NCBI RefSeq assembly: GCF_008641105.1
Contig: NZ_VTTI01000007.1
Span: forward strand, 1 to 64,000
From: Halopseudomonas salina
GTDB taxonomy: Bacteria > Pseudomonadota > Gammaproteobacteria > Pseudomonadales > Pseudomonadaceae
DNA length: 64,000 nt
Reading direction: 5' to 3'
Shown: positions 38,200 through 47,965 of the stretch, in pieces
How positions within the stretch are numbered: the first letter of the stretch is position 1
Layout of the letters: each line of letters opens with the position of its first letter
Made by a program: the position numbers and the translations under genes
Notes under the pieces: model-generated
What the model saw: only the letters and a program-made list of their open reading frames with translations
Database searches by the model: none
What the model was told of the DNA's origin: nothing

Positions 38200-39611
38200 A
38201 CATGTTGCAACCCGTTATCATGGCCGGCGGTTCCGGTTCACGTCTGTGGCCTCTATCACGCCAATTAAACCCCAAACAATTTCTCCGGCTTACCAGCGAA
38301 AAAGTCTCCATGCTGCAGCAGACCGTACAACGGTTAGAGAACATTGAAATCAGCCTACCTCTTCTTATCTGCAACGAGGAGCATCGTTTTCTGGCAGCTG
38401 AGCAGTTGAGGCAAATCGGCTATAAAAACGCTTCCATCATACTTGAGCCCGTGGGACGCAACACGGCCCCGGCTATTGCGTTGGCCGCATTACAACTGAC
38501 CGCCAAGGGCGAGAACCCACTTATGCTGGTATTGGCTGCTGATCACCTCATCAGTGACACTGCTGCCTTTCACCAGAGTATTGAGCAAGCACTCCCGTTA
38601 GCTGAGAGCGGAAAATTGGTCACTTTCGGGATCGTCCCAACCAAAGCCGAAACCGGCTACGGCTATATTGAGCAGGGCGAAAGCTTGGGCAATCACGGCT
38701 ATACCGTTGCCCGTTTCGTGGAGAAGCCAAACCTGGAAACGGCTGAGGAGTATCTGGCGAGCGGTAAGTTCTTCTGGAATAGTGGAATGTTCATGTTCAA
38801 GGCGCAGCGCTACCTTGATGAACTAAAAGCATTTCAGCCCGATATTCTGGAAGCATGCACTAGGGCCATGGACACGCCTTCACACGATCTCGACTTTACT
38901 CGTGTCAATGCAGAAGCTTTCGCAGCATGTCCCGACGATTCTATTGACTATGCAGTAATGGAAAGGACTGCTGACGCAGCCATGGTAAGCCTTGACGCAG
39001 GCTGGAGCGATATCGGCAGTTGGTCTGCGCTGTGGGAAGTCAGCGAGAAAGACAGCCATGGCAACAGTACTGTCGGCGATGTTATGACGTCGGATACTAC
39101 CAATTCGCTCATTCGTTCTGAGAACCGTTTGATCGCTACTGTGGGTGTTAGTGACCTAGTCATTGTCGAAACCAAAGACGCCCTGCTGGTCGCTCACAAA
39201 GACCGCGTGCAGGATGTGAAAAAGATAGTTGAACGCATCAAGGCTGAGGGTAGACACGAGCACGCCAATCATCGCGAGGTCTATCGCCCATGGGGCGTCT
39301 ATGATTCCATCGACAGCGGTCATCGCTATCAGGTCAAACGCATCACAGTAAAGCCTAGCGCTAAGCTTTCAGTTCAGATGCACCACCACCGCGCCGAACA
39401 CTGGATTGTAGTGAGTGGCACTGCAAAGGTGACAAATGGCGAAAAGTCCTATCTCGTCACTGAGAATCAGTCCACTTACATACCCATAGGACAAGTGCAC
39501 TCACTGGAAAATCCGGGAGTAATTGATCTTGAGCTAATAGAAGTGCAGTCGGGATCCTACCTCGGAGAAGATGATATTGTGCGATTCGAAGATATTTATG
39601 GGCGAAATTAA
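38196..39611 (+). CDS. manC: Mannose-1-phosphate guanylyltransferase / mannose-6-phosphate isomerase
   Basis: Bifunctional enzyme making mannose-6-phosphate from fructose-6-phosphate and GDP-mannose from mannose-1-phosphate. The 471 residues have the pyrophosphorylase signature [14 protein letters not shown] near the N-terminus, [10 protein letters not shown], and a C-terminal cupin isomerase domain with [10 protein letters not shown]. The true start overlaps the gmm stop by 4 bp; the longer frame is an artefact. It works with cpsG at 14993-16387. Confidence 0.96.
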   Translation: MNMLQPVIMAGGSGSRLWPLSRQLNPKQFLRLTSEKVSMLQQTVQRLENIEISLPLLICNEEHRFLAAEQLRQIGYKNASIILEPVGRNTAPAIALAALQLTAKGENPLMLVLAADHLISDTAAFHQSIEQALPLAESGKLVTFGIVPTKAETGYGYIEQGESLGNHGYTVARFVEKPNLETAEEYLASGKFFWNSGMFMFKAQRYLDELKAFQPDILEACTRAMDTPSHDLDFTRVNAEAFAACPDDSIDYAVMERTADAAMVSLDAGWSDIGSWSALWEVSEKDSHGNSTVGDVMTSDTTNSLIRSENRLIATVGVSDLVIVETKDALLVAHKDRVQDVKKIVERIKAEGRHEHANHREVYRPWGVYDSIDSGHRYQVKRITVKPSAKLSVQMHHHRAEHWIVVSGTAKVTNGEKSYLVTENQSTYIPIGQVHSLENPGVIDLELIEVQSGSYLGEDDIVRFEDIYGRN

Positions 39612-39778
39612 AAACTTAAAAAGCAGGCCTTAAACTTTATTAATTCTGTTTAATGACAACACAAGAGCAACGGCTATACATCCATCCTGAATGATTATAC
39701 TTTTATTCTCGGTTGCAATATCTAATATTAAAAGTTCTTTATACCTCTTTTAGGCGTTAAGTTAACGGAGTCTCGACA

Positions 39779-41545
39779 TTGGAATTGGACGCCATTTTTA
39801 CCCTGATCACGGTTGGGGTGGTACTTGTTTCGCTTGCAGCAACACGCATCCCGGCTGACCTCATTCTGATGGGCGCGCTGGCTTTTCTGGTCATCAGCGG
39901 GATTCTCAGCGCCCCACAAGCTCTGGCGGGCTTTGCAAACACCGGGGTCATTACTATTGCTACGCTGTACGTAGTTGCCGCCGGACTCAAGGAGACGGGT
40001 GCCGTTCAATGGGTGGCATCACGACTGCTGGGGCAGCCGAAATCTGTACGCGGGGCGCAGGTCCGGATGCTACTGCCCACGGGTCTTCTCAGTGCCTTCA
40101 TGAACAATACAACCGTTGTGGCCATGTTCATTCCTGCCATTCAGGACTGGGCTGCACGGCTGCGTATTTCACCTTCCAAGCTATTACTGCCACTCAGCTA
40201 CGCCACCATTCTGGGCGGCACCTGCACGCTGATCGGTACCAGTACCAACCTGGTGGTTGATGGACTGCTGCAGAGCAAAACAGGAACGCACCTGGGGCTG
40301 TTTGAACTGGCCTGGCTGGGGGTGCCGCTGTTGGGTATAGGGGTTACTTTCCTGGTCCTTTTTGCTGACCGGCTTCTGCCCAATCGTGGTGGTGTAACAG
40401 AGCAGCTGGAGCAGGTGCGGGAATATGGCGTAGAAGTCGAAGTGGAATCGCCCGGACCGCTTGTTGGCAAGACCATAGCCCAGGCAGGCTTGCGCAGCCT
40501 GACTTACGGCTATCTGACCGAGATTGATCGCCAGGGTCGGCTTATTACCGCAGTAGAACCTGACCGTACGCTGCAAGCCGGTGACAAGCTGTATTTTATT
40601 GGCGCACCCGAGTGCGCTACCGAGCTTAGACGCATTCAGGGCTTGAAACCCGCCAATGGTAGTGTTCACAAGCTGGCCATCGCCAACCACCAGCGTTGCA
40701 TTGTCGAAGTGGTCTTGGGCTCCGAGTTTCCTGCCCTGAACAAGACAGTGCGCGAATCGAAATTCCGCACTCGATTCAATGCGGTGATCCTGTCCGTTTC
40801 CCGAGAGGGTAACAGGATCCCCGGCAAACTCGGCGATATCCAATTCCGGGTAGGCGACACCTTGTTGCTGGAAGCCAGCCAGCAGTTTGCCGAACAATAC
40901 CGATTCCGCAGGGACTTTCTGTTGGTCAGTGCCCTAAACGACTCTACTCCGCCCGACTTCCGCAAGGCGCCTCTGGCCCTAGGCATATTGTTGTCGATGG
41001 TACTGATCAGCGCGTTTAGTCTGCTCCCCATCATGGAAGCTGCTTTTATTGCGGCCGGCGCCATGGTGGCTACGCGCTGTATCACCGCCGGGAAGGCCAG
41101 GCGTTACATCGATCTGCCAGTACTCATAGTGATAGCAGCCTCGTTTGCGCTTGGCAACGCCATGACGGTGACCGGAGCAGCTCAGTCGATTGCGGGGCTG
41201 ATCGTCTCAAGCGATAACATATCCCCTTGGCTGGCGCTGGCAGGCATTTACGCTTTAACGGTCTTCTTCACCGAGATAATTACCAATAACGCAGCTGCTG
41301 TGCTGATGTTTCCAATCGCCATGGCGGTGGCTGAACTTCTGGGAGTCAATTATCTCCCCTTCGTCATCGCTATCATGTTCGCCGCTTCTGCCAGCTTTAT
41401 CACGCCACTGGGCTATCAGACCAATTTGATGGTTTATGGCCCAGGCCGCTACAAATTTACCGACTACCTGAGAATTGGCGTTCCGTTAAGCGCACTGATT
41501 GGAACTTCATCTGTAATATTGATTCCGTTCATTTGGTCGTTTTGA
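39779..41545 (+). CDS. SLC13-family permease with two RCK_C domains, candidate sulfate transporter
   Basis: A 588-residue inner-membrane protein. The first and last thirds are strongly hydrophobic with ion-transporter motifs (NNTTVVAMFIPAI, ITNNAAAVLMFPIA). Two soluble TrkA_C/RCK_C modules lie between them at about 215-290 and 300-380. This architecture is found in sodium-sulfate symporters of the SAC1/SLT group, among others. In a locus with PAPS synthesis and two sulfotransferases, sulfate import is the best guess; dicarboxylates are an alternative. The start is TTG, with CGGAG 8 bp upstream. A 167-bp gap separates it from manC. Confidence 0.8.
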   Translation: MELDAIFTLITVGVVLVSLAATRIPADLILMGALAFLVISGILSAPQALAGFANTGVITIATLYVVAAGLKETGAVQWVASRLLGQPKSVRGAQVRMLLPTGLLSAFMNNTTVVAMFIPAIQDWAARLRISPSKLLLPLSYATILGGTCTLIGTSTNLVVDGLLQSKTGTHLGLFELAWLGVPLLGIGVTFLVLFADRLLPNRGGVTEQLEQVREYGVEVEVESPGPLVGKTIAQAGLRSLTYGYLTEIDRQGRLITAVEPDRTLQAGDKLYFIGAPECATELRRIQGLKPANGSVHKLAIANHQRCIVEVVLGSEFPALNKTVRESKFRTRFNAVILSVSREGNRIPGKLGDIQFRVGDTLLLEASQQFAEQYRFRRDFLLVSALNDSTPPDFRKAPLALGILLSMVLISAFSLLPIMEAAFIAAGAMVATRCITAGKARRYIDLPVLIVIAASFALGNAMTVTGAAQSIAGLIVSSDNISPWLALAGIYALTVFFTEIITNNAAAVLMFPIAMAVAELLGVNYLPFVIAIMFAASASFITPLGYQTNLMVYGPGRYKFTDYLRIGVPLSALIGTSSVILIPFIWSF

Positions 41546-41627
41546 ATTACACAAAAGCACGTTGGTCTTCTGGTCTGTTGATCATTCAATCCTGAATGCT
41601 CAGCCCGTATTGAGGGTATTCACTAAA

Positions 41628-43043
41628 ATGCTGAACCGTGATAACGGTATAATCCGTTCAAATGAGCCTTTTCTGGCGGTCTTGCATCGGTGGCTGGACC
41701 TCTTTGTAATCGGTGCGGCCTTCCTCGCCGCCCTGTTGTGGCAAGGCACCCGGCAGCATCAAGATCACTGGATCAGCCTACTGGTCACATTGTTTCTGTT
41801 TTATCTAATCAACGACTTCAGCCGGCTCTACGGCTCCTGGCGTGGTGAGCACAGTCTGGTTGAGTTACGTAAGGTGGCTGGCAACTGGGCTGCGGCCTTC
41901 GCCGGTATGTTCGTAGCGGACTATTTCATCTTCCAAAACAGCCGGCTGCCGGATACCGACCGTATCCTGTGGTTTGTGCTCGGTTTGGCTGGGTTGCTGA
42001 GCTATCGGATCTTTTTCCGGGTGGCCATGCGCAGACTTCGTGCCAAGGGCTATAACACCCGTACTGTGGCCATCGCCGGAGCTGGTGAGCTTGGCCAGCG
42101 GCTGGCTGACAATATCATCGCCAGCCCATGGATGGGGCTCAATCTGGTCGGCTTTTACGATGATAAGTCAAATGATCCCGTGCGGTTGACCACCCATGAG
42201 CAGGATGTCGCTATAAGAGGCACTATGCAGGCCCTGGTGCGCGATGCAAGAGCTGGCATGATCGACAAGGTGTATATCACCCTGCCCATGCGCGCGGAGG
42301 AGAAGATCCGCCGCCTGCTTGATGAGCTCAGTGATACTACGGCTTCTGTATACCTGATACCTGACGTGTTTGTATTTGATCTGCTGCACGCTCGCAGTGA
42401 AAGTATTAACGGGCTGCCCAGTATCAGCATTTTTGATACGCCCATGGATGGATCGAACCGTATTATCAAGCGGATTGAGGACATCGTTTTGTCGCTGATC
42501 ATTCTGGCGATTATTGCGGTGCCGATGCTGTTTATTGGATTCTGTGTGCGAATGACGTCCCGCGGGCCGGCGTTGTTCAAGCAGCAGCGCTACGGTATTG
42601 ATGGCAAGCCGATTGAAGTCTGGAAATTTCGTAGCATGAAGGTGATGGAAAACGGCGCTAAGGTAATACAAGCGACCCAGGGGGATGCTCGGATTACGCC
42701 TTTTGGGGCTTTTTTGCGGCGTACTTCCTTGGATGAATTACCGCAGTTTTTGAATGTGTTGCGGGGTGAGATGTCGATTGTGGGGCCAAGACCGCATGCG
42801 GTGGCGCACAATGAGGAGTATCGGAAGTTGATCAGTGGTTACATGCTGAGGCACAAGGTAAAGCCAGGTATTACCGGGTGGGCTCAGGTGAATGGCTGGC
42901 GTGGTGAGACGGATACGCTGGACAAGATGCGTAAGCGGGTTGAGTGCGACCTGGATTATATAAGGCACTGGTCGTTGTTGTTGGATTTGAAGATTGTGTT
43001 TATGACGATTTTTAAGGGGTTTATTAATAAGAATGCTTATTGA
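41628..43043 (+). CDS. wcaJ: Undecaprenyl-phosphate glucose phosphotransferase
   Basis: Initiating transferase that places glucose-1-phosphate on undecaprenyl phosphate. The 471 residues have four N-terminal membrane segments, a central CoA-binding-like domain (VAIAGAGELGQRLADNI), a fifth hydrophobic segment near 290-310 and the C-terminal catalytic domain with WKFRSM, RRTSLDELPQFLNVLRGEMS and VGPRPHA. The start at MLNRDNG is preferred because the family begins near this point. It is the last rightward gene of the locus and converges with the second pgi. Confidence 0.93.
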   Translation: MLNRDNGIIRSNEPFLAVLHRWLDLFVIGAAFLAALLWQGTRQHQDHWISLLVTLFLFYLINDFSRLYGSWRGEHSLVELRKVAGNWAAAFAGMFVADYFIFQNSRLPDTDRILWFVLGLAGLLSYRIFFRVAMRRLRAKGYNTRTVAIAGAGELGQRLADNIIASPWMGLNLVGFYDDKSNDPVRLTTHEQDVAIRGTMQALVRDARAGMIDKVYITLPMRAEEKIRRLLDELSDTTASVYLIPDVFVFDLLHARSESINGLPSISIFDTPMDGSNRIIKRIEDIVLSLIILAIIAVPMLFIGFCVRMTSRGPALFKQQRYGIDGKPIEVWKFRSMKVMENGAKVIQATQGDARITPFGAFLRRTSLDELPQFLNVLRGEMSIVGPRPHAVAHNEEYRKLISGYMLRHKVKPGITGWAQVNGWRGETDTLDKMRKRVECDLDYIRHWSLLLDLKIVFMTIFKGFINKNAY

Positions 43044-43351
43044 GGGTGAGGGTCAAGGTCTAGATCAAGGTCAAGGTCAAGGTCAAGGTCAAAATGGATC
43101 CCCGCGTTCGCGAGGATGACGATTTCCTTCCACCACCTGGTCATTCCCGCGCCTCCTCGTCATTCCGGCCCCTCCCCGTCATTCCCGCGAACGCGGGAAT
43201 CCATCTTTGGGCTTCAACAAAAGCGGGTTTCAGCCTTATTCAGGTGGAGCGCGGTTTCTGCGCCAAGGTCAAAATGGATTCCCGCGTGCGCGGGAATGAC
43301 GGGGTGGTGGGGGGAAATGGCCGAGCGCATGCTCGGCTTTTGCGTTTGGGC
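43044..43351. repeat. Repeat cluster between wcaJ and the second pgi
   Basis: 308 bp without a gene. A GGTCAA hexamer is repeated in tandem at 43050-43093 and runs directly into a GGATCC-type palindromic repeat (43093-43121). Single arms stand at about 43138 and 43160, then GGATTCC-type repeats at 43177-43204 and 43268-43302. AAAGCGGGTTTCAGCC at 43222 is the extended flank of the repeat family. No strong terminator was found for the converging transcripts. Confidence 0.85.
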
Positions 43352-45019
43352 TTACTGATTCTTGATGAAGTCGATCAGGCCGTTGGTGGAGCTGTCGAGG
43401 GGGTATTCGGGTTTGGCTTCGTTGCGGATGACGCCGAGGGTTTCGGTGGCGATCTTTTTGCCCATTTCTACGCCCCACTGGTCGAAGGGGTTGATGCCCC
43501 AGATGACAGATTGGGCGAATACCTTGTGCTCGTAGGCGGCGATCATGGCGCCCAGGCTGAAGGGGCTGAGCTCTTTCAGCAGGATGGTAGAGCTGGGTTG
43601 GTTGCCGCGGTAGCGTTTGTAGTCCGGTAGCTCGCCTTCGCCCTTCAGGGCATCCTCACCCAGGGCAAGCAAACGGGACTGGGCAAGGCAGTTGGCGAGG
43701 GCCAGTTCGTGTTGGCGCACCAGCTCTTCCGAATCGCTGTTGTGCATGGCCTCATGGTAACGCAAGGCCGGAGCGATAAAGTCGCAGGTCACCACCTCTG
43801 TGCCCTGGTGCAGCAACTGATAGAACGCATGCTGAGCGTTAGGGCCTACTTCACCCCATAAAACCGGGCAGGTGTGGGTCTGCACCATCTGGCCGTCGCG
43901 GGTGACGGATTTGCCATTGGATTCCATTTCCAGCTGTTCAAGGTAGGCCGGGAGTTTCTCCAGTCGGCCGTCGTAGGGCAGGATCGCCTGAGCGTTGATG
44001 TTCAGGCAGTTGGTATTCCAGATACCTATCAGTGCCATCAGCACCGGTATATTGTTTTGCCAGGGAGCGCTGCGGAAGTGGTTATCCATCAGGTGCGCCC
44101 CGGCCAGCAACTGATTGAAGCCGATCATGCCAATACGCAACGCGACCGGTAAACCGATACAGGACCAAAGTGAGTACCGGCCGCCTACCCAGTCCCATAT
44201 CTGCAGTTGATTTTCCGGGTGAATACCCCAGTCGTTCATTTTCTGCTGGGCAGAAGACACACCAATGAAATGGCAGTGCATCAGCTCATCGCCGCCACCC
44301 AGGCTGCGCTCCAACCACACCTTGGCGGTGTTGGCGTTATACAGGGTATCCACAGTGGTGAAGGATTTGGACGAGACGATAAACAGGGTATTCTGTGGCT
44401 TGAGCAGCTTGAGCAACTGAGCCAGCTGACTGCCGTCCATAGAGGAAGCAAAATGGATACCCAGGGGCTTGTCACGTATCAGCGTGGAGTCGTTAAGAGC
44501 ACGGCTAACCATCAGAGGGCCGAGGTCTGAGCCCCCTACCCCGATATTGACCACGTCGGTAATCACCTCACCGGTCATACCGCGCCATTGGCCATTATGA
44601 ATCTTGCGGACCATGCCGCCCATTTTCTCCAGCTGGGACTGCACACTTGAGAACACGCCTGGCGCTGGATCCTGCAGAGCGGTATCGGCAGGTACGCGCA
44701 GCGCCCAGTGCATGGCTGCGCGGTTTTCTGTGCAGTTGATGGGCTCGGCACTGAACAACCGCTCTATCCACTCTTTGAGGTCGCAGGCATCGGCCAGTGA
44801 GCCGAGTTTTGCGAGTGCTGAGTTATCGAGGCGCTGCTTGCTGTAATCCAGCAGCATAGGCCCGTGCTTGACGTTCAGTCGTTTGAATCGTTCAGGGTCA
44901 GCACTGAACATCTCTGCCAGATGAGTATCCTGCAGGCGTTTGGCCTCGTCAGCCAGTTCGGCCCAGGCTTGCTGAATCGCCGCGTTGCCGGTATCCGGTA
45001 TCGCTTTGAATGCATTCAT
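43352..45019 (-). CDS. pgi: Glucose-6-phosphate isomerase, copy 2
   Basis: Second PGI, 555 residues. Active-site blocks are intact: [36 protein letters not shown] and [11 protein letters not shown]. It aligns along its full length with copy 1 but differs at many positions, so it is an old duplication or a second acquisition. It overlaps the dehydrogenase-like gene upstream by 4 bp (ATGA). Which copy is the housekeeping enzyme cannot be told from the sequence. Confidence 0.95.
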   Translation of the reverse strand: MNAFKAIPDTGNAAIQQAWAELADEAKRLQDTHLAEMFSADPERFKRLNVKHGPMLLDYSKQRLDNSALAKLGSLADACDLKEWIERLFSAEPINCTENRAAMHWALRVPADTALQDPAPGVFSSVQSQLEKMGGMVRKIHNGQWRGMTGEVITDVVNIGVGGSDLGPLMVSRALNDSTLIRDKPLGIHFASSMDGSQLAQLLKLLKPQNTLFIVSSKSFTTVDTLYNANTAKVWLERSLGGGDELMHCHFIGVSSAQQKMNDWGIHPENQLQIWDWVGGRYSLWSCIGLPVALRIGMIGFNQLLAGAHLMDNHFRSAPWQNNIPVLMALIGIWNTNCLNINAQAILPYDGRLEKLPAYLEQLEMESNGKSVTRDGQMVQTHTCPVLWGEVGPNAQHAFYQLLHQGTEVVTCDFIAPALRYHEAMHNSDSEELVRQHELALANCLAQSRLLALGEDALKGEGELPDYKRYRGNQPSSTILLKELSPFSLGAMIAAYEHKVFAQSVIWGINPFDQWGVEMGKKIATETLGVIRNEAKPEYPLDSSTNGLIDFIKNQ

Positions 45020-46302
45020 CGCCCGACTCCATAATAGGTAAATCCGTATTCCCGCACCGTGGCAGGGTCGTAGACATTTCGACCATCCAGAATAACGGGT
45101 GTTCGCATAATTCGCTTGAGCCGTTCGAAATCAGGGCTGCCATATTGTGGCCAATGAGTGAGCACCATCAAACCGTCGACGCCTTCTGCCGCCGTGTAGG
45201 GATTGCTGGCGCTAACCAGGTCGGCACGGCTGCCGTAATGTTCGAGAAGCGCAGGGATGGCCTCAGGATCATGGATCTGTACCCGTGCGCCCTGGGCCCA
45301 GAGTGCCTCGAGCACGCGTAGCACCGGTGCATTGTCAATTCGGCCAGTGCCTGGCTTGAAGGCCGCGCCCCAGATGCCGATGGTGCGTCCTTGCAGGTCA
45401 GTGCGGTAATGCTTCCAGAGCTTGCGAAACAGCAGGTCCTTCTGCCGTTCGTTGATCTCCAATACTTCGTTAAGCAACTCGGAACCGACACCACTGGCTT
45501 TTAACGTATCGACCAGGTTGACCACGTTGCTGGCAAAGCCCGGCCCACCAAATCCGACCCCGGGATATAGATAGGCCGGCCCGATACGTGGATCGGCCGC
45601 CACGCCCTGGCGCACGTGCTCGATATCCACACCCAGGGAGTCGGCCAGATTGGCCATGTCGTTCATGAAACTGATGCGGGTAACCAGCATGCCGGTGATC
45701 GTGAGCTTGGTAAATTCGGCTTCACGCTCTGTCATGACCAGGAAACGATCAACTTCACGACTGAAGGGCCGGTAAATCTCCTTGACCTTGAGTTCTGCGT
45801 GGCCATCGCTGCACCCCAGTATGATTTGTGCCGGTTTGCGCAGGCCGTCGATAGCTGAACCTTCCTGCAGGAAATCGGGCAGGCAGACAACAGCGCTGGG
45901 ATTATCTGGTGTTTCCAATTTGATACGTGACTGCAACAGCTCCGTGAAGCCCACCGGGAACGGTGACTGATTGATGATCAACCAGCGTCGGTCAGGTTTC
46001 TGGGTCAGTCGCTGGACGATATTCTCCGCTGCGCTTTCTTCGCCGGTATTCAGGGCTAGGAACACCGCTCGGCTATTTTCGTCCGGCAAGGTACTGAACT
46101 CGGAAAAGCTCAGGCGCCCGGCGGTGTGCTCGCCACTGATCAGCTTGCGCAGGCCCGGCTCGCTGTAGGCCGCGTGATTGGCCAATACGCGTTCGCGCAC
46201 GCGGCCATAGGGTAGGCTTAGTGTCACGTCGTGGCCGACGGACGCCAGGCCGGCAGCTGTGACCAGCGCGCACAGGGTATCTCCGTATACGTCCAGATGC
46301 AT
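45016..46302 (-). CDS. Degenerate UDP-glucose/GDP-mannose dehydrogenase-like protein, copy 2
   Basis: A 428-residue paralogue of the protein at 18532-19827, sharing [14 protein letters not shown] at the N-terminus in place of GxGYVG. The catalytic Cys is Gly255 ([13 protein letters not shown]) and the adjacent Lys is Ser. PEFLREG reads PDFLQEG. K199 is kept but the neighbouring Asn is Thr203. The C-terminal segment [16 protein letters not shown] follows the family. Two copies that share the same losses, each translationally coupled to a pgi, argue for a conserved non-dehydrogenase function and not for decay. The gap to galU is 16 bp. Confidence 0.8.
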   Translation of the reverse strand: MHLDVYGDTLCALVTAAGLASVGHDVTLSLPYGRVRERVLANHAAYSEPGLRKLISGEHTAGRLSFSEFSTLPDENSRAVFLALNTGEESAAENIVQRLTQKPDRRWLIINQSPFPVGFTELLQSRIKLETPDNPSAVVCLPDFLQEGSAIDGLRKPAQIILGCSDGHAELKVKEIYRPFSREVDRFLVMTEREAEFTKLTITGMLVTRISFMNDMANLADSLGVDIEHVRQGVAADPRIGPAYLYPGVGFGGPGFASNVVNLVDTLKASGVGSELLNEVLEINERQKDLLFRKLWKHYRTDLQGRTIGIWGAAFKPGTGRIDNAPVLRVLEALWAQGARVQIHDPEAIPALLEHYGSRADLVSASNPYTAAEGVDGLMVLTHWPQYGSPDFERLKRIMRTPVILDGRNVYDPATVREYGFTYYGVGR

Positions 46303-46318
46303 GACAGTAGAGCTCCCG

Positions 46319-47209
46319 TTAACGGTGCGCGCGGATCAGTTGGGCAAACTCGTCACCCACCTGAGGATGGCGCAGCGCGTAGGCCAGAGTGGCCTGCAGA
46401 TAGCCGATCTTGCTGCCGCAGTCGTAGGTTTTGCCCTGCATGCGGTAAGCATCTACCGGCTGCTCGCGCATCAGCGCGGCGATGGCGTCGGTCAATTGAA
46501 TCTCGTTGCCGGCCCCCGGCTGGGTGGTTGCCAGCAGATCAAAAATACGGGCGGGCAGAACATAACGGCCAACCACGGCCAGGTCCGAAGGGGCATCGGC
46601 CTGCTTGGGCTTTTCTACCACACCGGTCATGGTGCAGCTCTGGCCGGCTGCAGGCGGCTTGCCGTCCAGCGCTACCACACCGTATTGCGAGACCTTGTCC
46701 ATCGGTACCTGTTCGACCATGATCTGCGCGTGCTGGGTTGCACCAAAATTGCGCACCATGGTGGCCAGGTCTGGTTCACTACCGGCGGGCTGGTAGTAAT
46801 CATCAACCAACACGTCAGGCAGCATTACTGCGAATGGCGAATCGCCAACGACTTCTCGTGCGCACAATACGGCATGGCCCAGACCGAGGGGTTTGCCCTG
46901 GCGCACGCTGATCACCCGAACGTCTGCTGGCAAGATCGAACGCAGCACCTTGAGAAGCTCGTCCTTGCCGCGATTGGCCAATTCGGTTTCAAGTTCGTAG
47001 TGGACGTCGAAGTGATCTTCAATCGCTCGTTTGGCCGAGTGATTGACCAGCACTATCTCCTTGATGCCGGCTGCTATGGCTTCATTCACCACATACTGAA
47101 TCACCGGCTTATCCACCACGGTGATCATTTCCTTGGGAATAGCCTTGCTCGCGGGCAGAAAACGGGTGCCTAGACCGGCAACGGGGAGGATGGCTTTTCT
47201 TACTGACAT
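46319..47209 (-). CDS. galU: UTP-glucose-1-phosphate uridylyltransferase
   Basis: Makes UDP-glucose, the substrate of Ugd, GalE and WcaJ. The 296 residues have the signature PVAGLGTRFLPASKAIPKEM at the N-terminus, followed by VLVNHSAKRAIEDHF-like and VEKPKQADAPS motifs. AGGTC precedes the ATG. It lies downstream of rfaH (52 bp) and upstream of the dehydrogenase-like gene, so rfaH-galU-dehydrogenase-pgi may form one minus-strand unit. Confidence 0.96.
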   Translation of the reverse strand: MSVRKAILPVAGLGTRFLPASKAIPKEMITVVDKPVIQYVVNEAIAAGIKEIVLVNHSAKRAIEDHFDVHYELETELANRGKDELLKVLRSILPADVRVISVRQGKPLGLGHAVLCAREVVGDSPFAVMLPDVLVDDYYQPAGSEPDLATMVRNFGATQHAQIMVEQVPMDKVSQYGVVALDGKPPAAGQSCTMTGVVEKPKQADAPSDLAVVGRYVLPARIFDLLATTQPGAGNEIQLTDAIAALMREQPVDAYRMQGKTYDCGSKIGYLQATLAYALRHPQVGDEFAQLIRAHR

Positions 47210-47261
47210 TGTGCAGACCTATTGATAAATATAAGGTTTTTAATACATTTTGCAGTTTACA

Positions 47262-47789
47262 TCAGCCAGTTCTGGTCAGACGTTCCATTGGCTCTATGGC
47301 ATGCAATGGCACTTTCATGTGCTGCTGGCGATGTAACAGGTTTAATAGCAACACAGCACGTTCCATGCCATCTTGCCGGGTAAAGATGGCTTCCAGCTCG
47401 TTGAAGGGCCCTTTCACAATGCGCACACGATCACCTGGTTGCAGGATTGGCTTGATAGGTAAGCCCTCGCTGCGCGTTTTGATTGCATGGATGATTTCCG
47501 GCGCTACCGTGGTGGGCTGGTGGTCAAATCCAACCAGGCGCAAAACTCCGCGGGTGGAGCGAATGGAGTACCAGTTGTCCGAGATATAGCTCAGATGAAT
47601 GAACATGTAGCCTGGAAAAAGAGACTCTTCGATACGAACCCGCTTGCCGTGACGCAGGCGCTCAACCGTATGGACCGGTCTATAGCAGGTAAAGTTCTGG
47701 TTTTTCAGATTCAGCTCTGCCCGCTCGTCTTGCCGAGCCTTGCACTGAATCAGATACCACTGGGAAACGTTGCGTTTAGGGGCTGGCAT
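47262..47789 (-). CDS. rfaH: Transcription antitermination protein RfaH
   Basis: NusG paralogue that joins RNA polymerase at ops sites and suppresses termination in long surface-polysaccharide operons. The 175 residues have an N-terminal NGN domain (QWYLIQCKARQDERAE, ESLFPGYMFI) and a C-terminal KOW-type domain (PGDRVRIVKGPFNELEAIF). The overall look is RfaH and not NusG: no long acidic insert and a diverged KOW. AGGACAGG precedes the ATG. The only convincing ops element in the window is at 20062-20073, ahead of wzb. Confidence 0.92.
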   Translation of the reverse strand: MPAPKRNVSQWYLIQCKARQDERAELNLKNQNFTCYRPVHTVERLRHGKRVRIEESLFPGYMFIHLSYISDNWYSIRSTRGVLRLVGFDHQPTTVAPEIIHAIKTRSEGLPIKPILQPGDRVRIVKGPFNELEAIFTRQDGMERAVLLLNLLHRQQHMKVPLHAIEPMERLTRTG

Positions 47790-47965
47790 CCTGTCCTGCT
47801 TGCCGCTTAGACGGCGTTAGTGATTGGGGCAAAGAATGGAGGCGGATCGATCCTGATTCAGCAATCCAAGCGGGATGATGATAATGGGTCGTATGTGACA
47901 CTTACAAGACTTGACACACAAATGAGAGCGTATAAAACCGAAAGGGTTCAACTCGGACTGCTCGG

